Source: Spirochaetales bacterium
GTDB lineage: Bacteria; Spirochaetota; Spirochaetia; SZUA-6; JAFGRV01
Length of the DNA: 37,769 bases
Direction of reading: 5' to 3'
Assembly: GCA_016928415.1 (NCBI GenBank)
Contig: JAFGKU010000196.1
Location: 1 to 37,769 of the forward strand
Under the pieces are notes generated by a model, which saw only the letters and a program-made list of their open reading frames with translations, was not told where the DNA came from and ran no database searches. Both the position numbers and the translations under genes were made by a program. Positions 9,572 to 17,069 of this stretch are shown in pieces (the first letter of the stretch is position 1; each line of letters opens with the position of its first letter).

Positions 9572-9930
9572 CTCATATTCTCCTGCCATTTTAGTTTAAT
9601 AGATATTTATTATTTTTGCTAAGAATTTTGATAAACAACCCCAATATTATACTTTTTTATGTTTTTTTCAATTTCACGTAAAGGGGCTTGAAAATATATT
9701 AAGAATAATATACTTTTGCCTCTCAATCATCCTCAAAATCATAAACACTGAATTCCTAAACGCCGGAGATCTTCAGGTCCGGGTATGTTTTAGGGGTTCA
9801 AATAACTCTGTTATAACTTTGCTTCCCGTTGTATTTATGCATACCTGATTATACAAGGCCGGGGAAATAGGCAACGGGTTTATTTGAGGTAATTGCATTT
9901 AATAAATTTTAATCAATAAAGGGGAAAAAA
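9572..9930. other. Intergenic region between divergent genes
   Basis: A 359-nt, mostly AT-rich gap separates the leftward kinase from the rightward hydrolase remnant, so it must hold promoters for both. I see a small perfect palindrome at 9695-9712 (TATATT, 6-nt spacer, AATATA) and a possible -10 TATACA near 9850 preceded by TTGTAT with a 15-nt spacer, which is short. The only Shine-Dalgarno site facing right is AAAGGGG at 9918-9924. No coding sequence is supported. Confidence 0.5.
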
Positions 9931-10632
9931 ATGAATTACAACTGGACGGAGGTCGCGGTCAAACCGATGACGATCCTGCCGGATACGATGTACCACTTGA
10001 AAATAACCGCCAAAGATACAAACATCTATATTTACGAGGATGATATGGACACCCCGGTCCTCATGAGGAGGGACGCTTATGCCTGGATAAAGGAAACCGG
10101 TTCTCCCATTCCGGTAACCTCGACCTGCGAAAAATACGACGGGGGCAGTTATTCCGATTTCTTTTCCTGGCACCAATACGACGGCTATTCGGGCGCGGAG
10201 GCAGGCAGGGCGGCCCTTTGCACGGAGTGCATGAACCGCAATAGCCAGACCGTTCCCGGCATCGTCAATTACTTTACCGGCGGGACCGGCTATATCATGT
10301 GGGAATTCGGCATAGGCAGGGACAACTGCCGGTTCCCCTGGAACAGTCCGGAAGGAACCGCGGAGCCGGTTGCACCGTTCCACGGCGTCGTCTATCCCGA
10401 CGGGCACCCCTGGTCCATCGCCGATGTGCAGGAGGTTGCCGGAAACGATCTTTCCTCCGCCCCCCTGTTCAACGTTGAATACTCTGTGGATAATTTCACA
10501 TCCATAGTAAAAACTTCCATCACCCCGTTGATAGATTTCGACCTGGGTGATGAAATTGGTACGGGTTCTCCCGACGCCTCGGCCGGGATACCCGTTGGCA
10601 ACTTCTCGATCCGCTGGACCGGCAGGAGATAA
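9931..10632 (+). pseudogene. Remnant of a multidomain glycoside hydrolase (LamG-like, GH barrel end, PA14 start)
   Basis: The reading frame is open for 233 residues with a good AAAGGGG site, but it reads as pieces of a larger secreted enzyme. Residues 1-43 (WTEVAVKPMTILPDTMYHLK and on) resemble a LamG/concanavalin-type sheet. From about 47 it jumps into the last strands of a TIM-barrel glycosidase (DAYAWIKE, DFFSWHQYDGYSGAEAGRAA, MWEFGIGRDNCRFPWNSP, YPDGHPWS). The last residues (DFDLGDEIGTGSPDASAG, then FSIRWTG) are the linker and first strand of what is normally a PA14 domain, and then the frame stops. There is no signal peptide, no complete barrel and no complete PA14 domain. An in-frame internal deletion plus 3' truncation explains this best. 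A short functional protein cannot be excluded because the frame, ribosome site and terminator are intact. Confidence 0.6.
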
Positions 10633-10638
10633 ATCAAA

Positions 10639-10672
10639 AGCCCCGGTGCTCAAAACGCCGGGGCTTTTTTTT
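10639..10672 (+). terminator. Rho-independent terminator
   Basis: Stem AGCCCCGG (10639-10646) pairs perfectly with CCGGGGCT (10658-10665) around an 11-nt loop, and is followed by a run of T residues to 10672. It ends the hydrolase remnant and insulates the lplA-pdh operon from it. Confidence 0.9.
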
Positions 10673-10692
10673 CAGGTTATGGTGCCGCGGTA

Positions 10693-10721
10693 TTAACTAA
10701 ATAACATACATTTATTACTAT
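10693..10721 (+). promoter_or_regulatory. Probable promoter of the lplA-pdh operon
   Basis: TTAACT (10693-10698), a 17-nt spacer, then TACTAT (10716-10721). The ATG of lplA begins only 7 nt after the -10, so the transcript could be leaderless. An overlapping alternative -10 is TATAGT at 10722-10727. No Shine-Dalgarno site is present before the ATG, consistent with a leaderless start. Confidence 0.45.
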
Positions 10722-10727
10722 TATAGT

Positions 10728-11621
10728 ATGGTATATGAAAAAATTGTCGTGTACGGCGGCAACCGGGACATCTACTATAACCTCGCGTTTGAAGAATACG
10801 CTCTGAATCACCTTTCAGACCATTATTCCATGCTTTTTCTCTGGCAAACAGACAAGGCCATCGTTATCGGCCGGTTCCAGAACCCGTACAAGGAATGCGA
10901 TGTGGAACAGGCGCTGGAAAACGATATACGGATCGGCCGCCGGATATCCGGGGGCGGGGCCGTTTACCATGACGAGGGCAACCTCAATTTTAGCTTCATC
11001 ACGGCCAGGCAAAAATTCGACCGTGACAGGAATTTCAGCATTATTTTGAATGTGCTGAAAGAATTTTCCATAAACGCGGTTGTCTCAGGGGACAGGGATA
11101 TCCTCATTGAAGGAAAAAAAATATCGGGCAATGCCTTCTGCCACAGGAAAACAGGTTCTTTACATCACGGTACGCTTTTGGTCCGGAGCAATCTCGCAAA
11201 CCTTCAGAAGTATCTTGAAAAACCGGGTTATTCGATATACGACCACGCCGTTCCCTCGCGGCCCGGCGTTGTTGAAAACCTTTCCCGGCTAAACGAAGGT
11301 CTCACCATATATAAAATTCAGGACGCCATCGCTTCGGAATTCGTTTCCGGAAAATTCACTCCCGTCCCGCCGGAAAGCCTTGTGGATAAGAAATTGTTCA
11401 GCGACTACCTCGTAAAAATGAAAAGCCGCACCTGGGTTTACGGATATCCGGAAGAATTTATCGTAGATACCAAAGACACGGCCGAAGACAGGGACCTGAA
11501 ACTCAGGCTCTGGTTCGAGGGACTCAGGGTAAAGAAAATTGACTGCCTGAAAGGCGATAAAAATTCATTGCTGCCGCAAAAATTAAAATGGCAGGGACAT
11601 TTGATTAAGGAGGGATTATGA
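10728..11621 (+). CDS. lplA: Lipoate-protein ligase A
   Basis: Cytoplasmic enzyme that activates lipoate with ATP and transfers it to the lysine of lipoyl domains. The 297-residue protein has the family signatures: RRISGGGAVYHDEGN at about 71-85 (RRxSGGGxVxHD) and DILIEGKKISGNAF at about 124-137, where K131 is the expected carboxylate-binding lysine. A C-terminal accessory domain is present from about 225. It is the first gene of a rightward operon that also encodes the pyruvate dehydrogenase complex, and its likely acceptor is K43 of the E2 subunit encoded at 14075. The start ATG lacks a Shine-Dalgarno site and lies directly behind a promoter-like sequence. Its stop overlaps the next start by 4 nt (ATGA). 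Confidence 0.93.
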   Translation: MVYEKIVVYGGNRDIYYNLAFEEYALNHLSDHYSMLFLWQTDKAIVIGRFQNPYKECDVEQALENDIRIGRRISGGGAVYHDEGNLNFSFITARQKFDRDRNFSIILNVLKEFSINAVVSGDRDILIEGKKISGNAFCHRKTGSLHHGTLLVRSNLANLQKYLEKPGYSIYDHAVPSRPGVVENLSRLNEGLTIYKIQDAIASEFVSGKFTPVPPESLVDKKLFSDYLVKMKSRTWVYGYPEEFIVDTKDTAEDRDLKLRLWFEGLRVKKIDCLKGDKNSLLPQKLKWQGHLIKEGL

Positions 11622-12079
11622 CTGCGAAAGAAATCCTGACAAAGATAGAAGACCTCATCGGGCGGGCTAAAAGCGCCGTCTTTGCAACAATATCTGACAA
11701 GGGCGAACCGCACATGCGCTGGATGAGCCCGGTACTCCTCCCGGAAAGGGAGGGAGTAATCTATGCCGTTTCATCGGGCAATTTCGGCAAGGTATCTGAC
11801 GTAAATAAAAATCCGGCGGCGGCCTGGATGTTCCAGACGGCAACGTTGAACGAGGTAGTGAATGTTTCGGTCCATGTGCACGTGGTGGACAATCCCTCCA
11901 TCAAGAAGGAAGTCATGGAAAAAATGGGGCGGAGGCTTCACGTGTTCTGGAAGCTTAAAGGGAACGACACGGATTTTATCGTGCTGGAGACCATCATAAA
12001 GGAAGCTGTGTACTTTGATCCGATGAAGGGGAAGAAAACATTTGTCTCCTTTGAAGGAGGAAAAAATGGCGGGAAATAA
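11618..12079 (+). CDS. Pyridoxamine 5'-phosphate oxidase-like (general stress protein 26 type) protein
   Basis: A 153-residue split-barrel flavin-binding-like protein. The N-terminal helix is followed by SAVFATISDKGEPHMRWMSP, a pattern typical of the PNPOx-like superfamily, and then by strands at 45-75. Members bind FMN, F420 or heme; the exact cofactor and substrate here cannot be read from sequence. It has a strong AAGGAGGG site, overlaps lplA by 4 nt and overlaps the pdhA start by 14 nt, so it is translationally tied into the lplA-pdh operon. That position suggests a redox or stress role connected to pyruvate oxidation, but this is inference. Confidence 0.82.
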   Translation: MTAKEILTKIEDLIGRAKSAVFATISDKGEPHMRWMSPVLLPEREGVIYAVSSGNFGKVSDVNKNPAAAWMFQTATLNEVVNVSVHVHVVDNPSIKKEVMEKMGRRLHVFWKLKGNDTDFIVLETIIKEAVYFDPMKGKKTFVSFEGGKNGGK

Positions 12080-13061
12080 AGCGGACACATACGATATCAA
12101 GTCTTTCAAGAAGGATTTTCTTCTTTCCCTGCTTGAAAAGATGGTCCTGATAAGAAGGTTCGAGGAAATGGCCTCCAAGATGTACGGCCTGAAAAAAATC
12201 GGCGGTTTTCTGCATCTCTATATCGGGGAGGAAGCGGTCGCGGTGGGCGCCATAGCGGCCCTGGATTTAAAGAAAGATGCGGTTTTTACCGCCTACCGTG
12301 ACCACGGGCACGCCATTGCCTGCGGTTCGGACGTCAGGGCTTTGATGGCCGAGCTGTACGGAAAAATCACCGGCATTTCAAGGGGCAAGGGCGGTTCCAT
12401 GCATTTCTTCGATGTCAAAAATCACTTCTTCGGCGGCAACGGCATCGTGGGCGCCCACATCCCCGTGGCCGGCGGCTACGCGCTGAAACTGTCGGTAAAG
12501 GGGGAAGACGGCGTCGTGTTATGCATGTTCGGCGACGGCGCCATCCACCAGGGTTCGTTCCATGAGACCCTGAACCTGGCCCGGCTCTGGAACCTCCCCG
12601 TCATATTCATCTGCGAGAACAACCAGTACGGGATGGGCACTTTTTTTAAACGGGTTTCAAGCGTCCACAACTTTTCCCTCATGGGAAAATCCTACGATAT
12701 CCCGGGTAAACAGGTGGACGGCATGAACGTCCTGACCGTTTACCGCGAAGTGTCGGAAGCGGTTGAAAGGGCCCGTAAGGAAAAACTCCCGGCGTTCCTC
12801 GAGATCAAGACATACCGGTATAAAGGCCATTCAATGAGCGACCCGGCCACTTACAGGACCAGGGAAGAGCTGGATGCATATAAGAACCTCGATCCGATTG
12901 TCTACCTCAAGGCGGAACTCATTGAAAACAAGCTCCTGACGGAAGAGGAATTCGGCAAAATCGACGGCAAGGCGCGTAAAAAGGTCGCCGAGGCGGTGGA
13001 TTTCGCTGAAAAAAGCGAGGAGCCGGACATTAAAACGCTTTACGAAGATGTGATCGTCTAA
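12066..13061 (+). CDS. pdhA: Pyruvate dehydrogenase E1 component, alpha subunit
   Basis: Thiamine-diphosphate-dependent decarboxylase subunit of the pyruvate dehydrogenase complex, about 331 residues. The start is the ATG at 12066, which has GAAGGAGG 5 nt upstream. The TPP motif begins GDGAIHQG (from 156) and ends ENNQYGMGT (around 184-192). Conserved blocks include FTAYRDHGHAIACG and GKGGSMHFFD, and the phosphorylation-loop equivalent TYRYKGHSMSDPATYR. Its beta partner follows after 21 nt. By sequence alone, an acetoin dehydrogenase E1 alpha is a possible alternative because the architecture is the same. The classical E2 and E3 neighbours and the lipoate ligase make the PDH assignment more likely. 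Confidence 0.93.
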   Translation: MAGNKADTYDIKSFKKDFLLSLLEKMVLIRRFEEMASKMYGLKKIGGFLHLYIGEEAVAVGAIAALDLKKDAVFTAYRDHGHAIACGSDVRALMAELYGKITGISRGKGGSMHFFDVKNHFFGGNGIVGAHIPVAGGYALKLSVKGEDGVVLCMFGDGAIHQGSFHETLNLARLWNLPVIFICENNQYGMGTFFKRVSSVHNFSLMGKSYDIPGKQVDGMNVLTVYREVSEAVERARKEKLPAFLEIKTYRYKGHSMSDPATYRTREELDAYKNLDPIVYLKAELIENKLLTEEEFGKIDGKARKKVAEAVDFAEKSEEPDIKTLYEDVIV

Positions 13062-13082
13062 AAGGACGGGAAGGGAAAAGCG

Positions 13083-14060
13083 ATGGCTAAAATCACGATG
13101 CGGGAGGCCTTGCGCCAGGCAATGGACGAAGAAATGGCGCGGGATGAAAACGTCATCCTCCTGGGCGAAGAAGTGGCCCTCTACAATGGGGCGTACAAGG
13201 TAAGCAAGGGGCTGCACGATAAATACGGGTCAGCCCGGGTAAGGGACACACCTATAACGGAAGAAGGTTTCACCGGTATCGGCATCGGTGCCGCCATCGG
13301 CGGTTTAAGGCCCATAGTGGAATGGATGACGTTTAACTTTTCAATCCAGGCGCTCGACCAGGTATTGAATAATGCGGCCAAGATGCTGCACATGTCTGGT
13401 GGACAGGTACGTGTGCCCATTGTTTTCCGGGGCCCGAACGGTCCGGCCGAATATTTGTCCAGCCAGCACTCCCAGGCCCTTCAATCCATCTACGCCCACA
13501 TCCCCGGTCTCATCGTAATAAGTCCCGCCACACCGTACGATGCCAAGGGACTCCTGAAAAGCGCCGTCAGGAACGACAACCCCGTTGTTTTTCTGGAGGG
13601 TGAACTGATGTACGCATGGGAAGGTGAAGTTCCGGAAGGGGAATACCTGATCGACATTGGGACGGCCGACATAAAGAGAACAGGCAAGGACGCGACGGTC
13701 GTGACATACGGCAAACCGTTGAAGGTGGTGACCGAGGCGGCGGCGGCACTTGCCGGGGAAGGTATTGATATTGAAATTGTGGATTTGAGAACGATCAAGC
13801 CCCTTGACGAGGCGGCGGTTTACGAATCTGTAAAAAAAACAAACAGGTGTGTGGTGGTGGACGAAACCTGGCCGGTGGCGAGCGTGGCCTCGTACGTGGG
13901 TTACCTCGTCTCGAAAAACTGTTTTGACGATCTCGACGCCCCGGTGGAAGTGATCACATCGGAGGACGTACCGATGCCGTATAACCATAAACTCGAGCTG
14001 GCCGTCCAGCCCTCGAGTGAAAAGGTAATCAGGGCGGTGAAGAAAACCCTGTATCTATAG
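13083..14060 (+). CDS. pdhB: Pyruvate dehydrogenase E1 component, beta subunit
   Basis: Partner of the alpha subunit in the E1 heterotetramer, 325 residues. It shows the family blocks LGEEVALYNGAYKVSKGL, DTPITEEGFTGIGIGAAIGG, PIVFRGPNG and VVDETWPVASVASYVGY. The N-terminal half is the pyrimidine-binding domain and the C-terminal part the transketolase C-terminal fold. The start has GGGAAGGG about 7 nt upstream, and the next gene begins 14 nt after its stop. It is a complete gene of ordinary family length. Confidence 0.95.
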   Translation: MAKITMREALRQAMDEEMARDENVILLGEEVALYNGAYKVSKGLHDKYGSARVRDTPITEEGFTGIGIGAAIGGLRPIVEWMTFNFSIQALDQVLNNAAKMLHMSGGQVRVPIVFRGPNGPAEYLSSQHSQALQSIYAHIPGLIVISPATPYDAKGLLKSAVRNDNPVVFLEGELMYAWEGEVPEGEYLIDIGTADIKRTGKDATVVTYGKPLKVVTEAAAALAGEGIDIEIVDLRTIKPLDEAAVYESVKKTNRCVVVDETWPVASVASYVGYLVSKNCFDDLDAPVEVITSEDVPMPYNHKLELAVQPSSEKVIRAVKKTLYL

Positions 14061-14074
14061 CAAGGAGGTACCGG

Positions 14075-15301
14075 ATGGCACAGTATGTTCAAATGATAGC
14101 CCTTTCTCCAACGATGGAAGAAGGTACCATACAGAAATGGAACGTCAAAACCGGGGATAAAATTGAAAGCGGTACCGTCCTGTGCGAAGTGGAAACGGAC
14201 AAGGCCACCATGGATTATGAATCCACGGACGAGGGAACTCTCCTTGCCATCCTTGTGAAGGAAGGCGGTTCGGCTAAAATTGGAGACCCCATTGCCATAA
14301 TAGGGAAAGAAGGCGAGGACATCTCTTCACTGAAAAAACCGGAGCAAAAACCTGTGGAAAAGAAAACGGGAATAAAGCCTGAGAAAGCGGAAGAACCGGA
14401 AGGATTCAAACCGGGAATTGCCCCGCCCCGCACAAAGGGCAGAATCAGAATTTCTCCCCTTGCCAGGAAGCTTGCCGGCAATTACGGAATCGATCCGGAA
14501 AAGATTCCCGGCTCGGGCCCGGGAGGCAGGATAATAAAGCGGGACATTGTAAAGTATGCCGCCGGAACAAAGGGACAGGGTGAAATACCGGCCGTGAAAT
14601 ATCAGCCTGACGTTTTAAAGGATGAAGTTATTGTTTTAAACCGAAACAGGAAGATAGCGGCCCAAAAACTTTCCGAATCCAAATTCACGGCCCCCCATTA
14701 CTACCTCAGGCTTTCAGTTGCGTCTGACGGTCTGCTGGCCTTCAGGGAAAAGATAAACAGCGAAGCGGGTAATGTAAAAATTTCACTCAATGCGTTTTTA
14801 ATTAAACTGGCGGCTGAATCCTTAAAAAGGCATCCTGTGGTCAATTCTTCCTGGGATAATGACAGGATCATCAGGCACGGTTCCATCGATATCGGTCTTG
14901 CCGTTGCCCTGGAGGACGGACTCATTGTCCCGGTTGTGCGGGACTGCGGGAACAAGGGCGTCTATCAAATTGATGAGGAGCTGCGTGCCATGATTGCCAG
15001 GGCAAGGGAAAACAAGCTGTCATTGGACGAAATAACGGGCGCTACCTTCACCATCAGCAACCTGGGTTCGTTCGGGATAGACGAATTTACCGCCATCATC
15101 AATCCGCCCGGTTCGGCTATTTTAGCCGTCGGCAGGATAATCAGGGAAGCGGTGGTAGACGAACAGGACAAAATCGGGATACAAAAAACAATACGGTTCA
15201 CCCTGTCATGCGATCACAGGGTCATAAACGGCGCAGAAGGGGCAAGATTCATGCAAACTTTCAAGAATAACCTGGAATCCCCTTATCATGTGCTTTTATA
15301 A
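14075..15301 (+). CDS. pdhC: Dihydrolipoamide acetyltransferase (E2) of pyruvate dehydrogenase
   Basis: Core of the complex, which takes the acetyl group from E1 to CoA through a swinging lipoyl arm. Domains in order: one lipoyl domain at about 1-80 with lipoyl-lysine K43 (EVETDKATMDYES); a Lys/Pro/Glu-rich flexible linker at about 85-120; a peripheral subunit-binding domain at about 125-160 (RISPLARKLAGNYGIDP); and the catalytic domain at about 180-408 ending SCDHRVINGAEGARF. H381 is the catalytic His. The usual Asp four residues on is Asn385, a natural variant known from Azotobacter E2. A strong AAGGAGG site precedes the ATG. The protein has 408 residues, the normal size for a one-lipoyl-domain E2. 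Confidence 0.95.
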   Translation: MAQYVQMIALSPTMEEGTIQKWNVKTGDKIESGTVLCEVETDKATMDYESTDEGTLLAILVKEGGSAKIGDPIAIIGKEGEDISSLKKPEQKPVEKKTGIKPEKAEEPEGFKPGIAPPRTKGRIRISPLARKLAGNYGIDPEKIPGSGPGGRIIKRDIVKYAAGTKGQGEIPAVKYQPDVLKDEVIVLNRNRKIAAQKLSESKFTAPHYYLRLSVASDGLLAFREKINSEAGNVKISLNAFLIKLAAESLKRHPVVNSSWDNDRIIRHGSIDIGLAVALEDGLIVPVVRDCGNKGVYQIDEELRAMIARARENKLSLDEITGATFTISNLGSFGIDEFTAIINPPGSAILAVGRIIREAVVDEQDKIGIQKTIRFTLSCDHRVINGAEGARFMQTFKNNLESPYHVLL

Positions 15302-15321
15302 TAGTTGGTAAAGGAGCGATT

Positions 15322-16704
15322 ATGGAAACCCGGTATGATGTGGCAGTCCTGGGAGCAGGGCCCGGCGGTTACGTGGCCGCCATCAGGGCAAGCCAGCTTG
15401 GCTTGAAACCCGTTGTCATTGAAAAAGCGGAACCCGGCGGCGTCTGTTTGAACTGGGGGTGCATCCCCTCCAAGGCCATCATCAACCAGGCTAAAATTTT
15501 CAACTCCGGAGCCATTCTCGAGGCAATGGGAGTCAAGCTGGATAAATCCGGTTTCAACTATAATACTGTTTATGAAAAATCCCGGGCCGCGGCGGACAGG
15601 CTGTCCCAGGGAGTTGCCTTTTTATTGAAAAAAAACAAGGTGGATGTGTTGAAGGGCGAAGGGAAACTCCTGGCACCGGGCAAAATAGGCGTCGGGAAGG
15701 AAGAAGTGGAGGCATCGAACATCATTATTGCCACCGGTTCTTCTCCCCGGAGCATTCCGGGCTTTGAAATCGACGAGGAATCGATCCTCTCATCCACCGG
15801 CATCCTGAAACTCAAAACCGTTCCCAAAAGCATCATCATTCTGGGCGCCGGCGCCATCGGCCTGGAATTCGCCTATGTGCTCTCCTCCTTCGGAACCCGC
15901 GTCACATTAGTGGAAATGCTGGACAGCCTCTTCCCGCCGGGAGATGCGGAAGTATCAACCGCCTTGAAAAGGGTTTTCGACAAGAGGAAGGTTGAATCGT
16001 TCCTTGGCGCCAAAGCAACGGACTGCCAGCCAAAAAAAGGACAGCTTTCCATTACCATAGAACAGGACGGCAAAAGCCATACTCTACAGGCGGAAAAGCT
16101 CCTCGTAGCCGTGGGCAGAAAGCCCAACACGGAAGGCCTGGGGCTTGAATCCCTGGGAATCAAAACGGAAAAAGGCTTCATCGTCACCGGCGACTACTAC
16201 CAGACCACTGTAAAGGGCGTTTATGCCATCGGCGACGTGATCAACACACCCCTGCTGGCCCACGTGGCTTCCAAGGAAGGGGAAATCGCCGTGGAGCACA
16301 TGGCCGGTAAAAATCCTGAAAAACGGATAAAAGCAGACGAAATCCCGTACGGTGTCTACTGCGAACCCCAGATAGGCGGTTTCGGACTGACCGAAAAAGA
16401 CGCCGCAGCAGCGGGAAGGGAATTTGGAAAAGCCGTTTTCCCCTACAGGGGCGCCGGCAAGGCCGTGGCCGTTGACGAGGTAGAGGGTTTCGTCAAAATA
16501 ATATACGACAAAAAAACAAAAGAAATCCTGGGCGCTCACATCCTGGGAGCCGAGGCAACGGAGCTGATCCACGAAATTCTACTCGCTAAAAAAAGCGAAC
16601 TCCTCTTAGAGGACATCGCAGCCATGATCCACGCCCACCCTACTCTTTCAGAAGCCGTCATGGAAGCCGCCCGCCTTGGCGAAGGCTGGGCCATCCATAT
16701 CTGA
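15322..16704 (+). CDS. lpd: Dihydrolipoamide dehydrogenase (E3)
   Basis: FAD-dependent disulfide oxidoreductase that reoxidises the dihydrolipoyl arm and reduces NAD. It has 460 residues. The FAD-binding GxGxxG is at about 11-16 (GAGPGG), the redox-active pair is C42 and C47 (GGVCLNWGCIPSK), and the NAD-binding site is ILGAGAIGLEFAY at about 173-185. The second FAD motif is GVYAIGDV near 300, and the C-terminal dimer-interface catalytic base lies in HAHPTLSEA, with H439 the likely residue. It is the last gene of the lplA-pdh operon, 20 nt after pdhC, with AAGGAGCG upstream. No clear terminator follows, only the hairpin at 16908. Confidence 0.96.
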   Translation: METRYDVAVLGAGPGGYVAAIRASQLGLKPVVIEKAEPGGVCLNWGCIPSKAIINQAKIFNSGAILEAMGVKLDKSGFNYNTVYEKSRAAADRLSQGVAFLLKKNKVDVLKGEGKLLAPGKIGVGKEEVEASNIIIATGSSPRSIPGFEIDEESILSSTGILKLKTVPKSIIILGAGAIGLEFAYVLSSFGTRVTLVEMLDSLFPPGDAEVSTALKRVFDKRKVESFLGAKATDCQPKKGQLSITIEQDGKSHTLQAEKLLVAVGRKPNTEGLGLESLGIKTEKGFIVTGDYYQTTVKGVYAIGDVINTPLLAHVASKEGEIAVEHMAGKNPEKRIKADEIPYGVYCEPQIGGFGLTEKDAAAAGREFGKAVFPYRGAGKAVAVDEVEGFVKIIYDKKTKEILGAHILGAEATELIHEILLAKKSELLLEDIAAMIHAHPTLSEAVMEAARLGEGWAIHI

Positions 16705-16907
16705 ATACGGCACAATCAATTTCTCAGAAAACCGAACATCGAAAATTAAAATCTCCCTCATTAAATATGAAATAAGAAAAAATATAATGCATGCTGTTGG
16801 CTAATTATAATAGCAGAAATCAGAAAAAACTATACTGGTAAGGTTTTTTCAAATTTTATCACCTCATTCTCTCCAAAAACTTATTAGAGGAGTGCCTTGC
16901 TATGTAT

Positions 16908-16975
16908 AGGGCGGAACAGGAAGGCCGGCGGCATCTGAACGAAGTGAAGTAGAGCCGGTCTTCCTGTGCAGCCCT
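16908..16975. repeat. Long imperfect hairpin between lpd and glyA
   Basis: A 22-nt left arm (16908-16929, AGGGCGGAACAGGAAGG and on) pairs with 16954-16975 (ending TTCCTGTGCAGCCCT) with about three mismatches. The 24-nt loop contains GAACGAAGTGAAG. There is no T-run after it, so it is not a standard terminator. It sits in a 365-nt gap (16705-17069) that has no other gene. A weak promoter-like pair for glyA lies at 17010-17038 (TTGCAT, 17-nt spacer, TAAAGT). It may be a dispersed intergenic palindrome. Confidence 0.5.
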
Positions 16976-17069
16976 GGCAATAGCCTTTTCAGTTACAACA
17001 CAAATTAACTTGCATTACTTTCATTCCTCTGATAAAGTGACCACAATATCATTAATCAGGAGAACCGCC

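Noticed and set aside
9913..10653. Long open frame on the minus strand opposite the hydrolase remnant
   Set aside because: No ribosome site and no family resemblance, and the plus-strand frame has clear domain matches. It is a mirror frame.
15217..15240. Asn in place of Asp in the HxxxDG motif of the E2 acetyltransferase (H381, N385)
   Set aside because: Asn at this position is a natural variant in functional E2 proteins such as that of Azotobacter vinelandii, so it is not evidence of inactivation.
16705..17069. Glycine or other riboswitch before glyA
   Set aside because: I searched for conserved aptamer boxes and saw only the long hairpin and a weak promoter.
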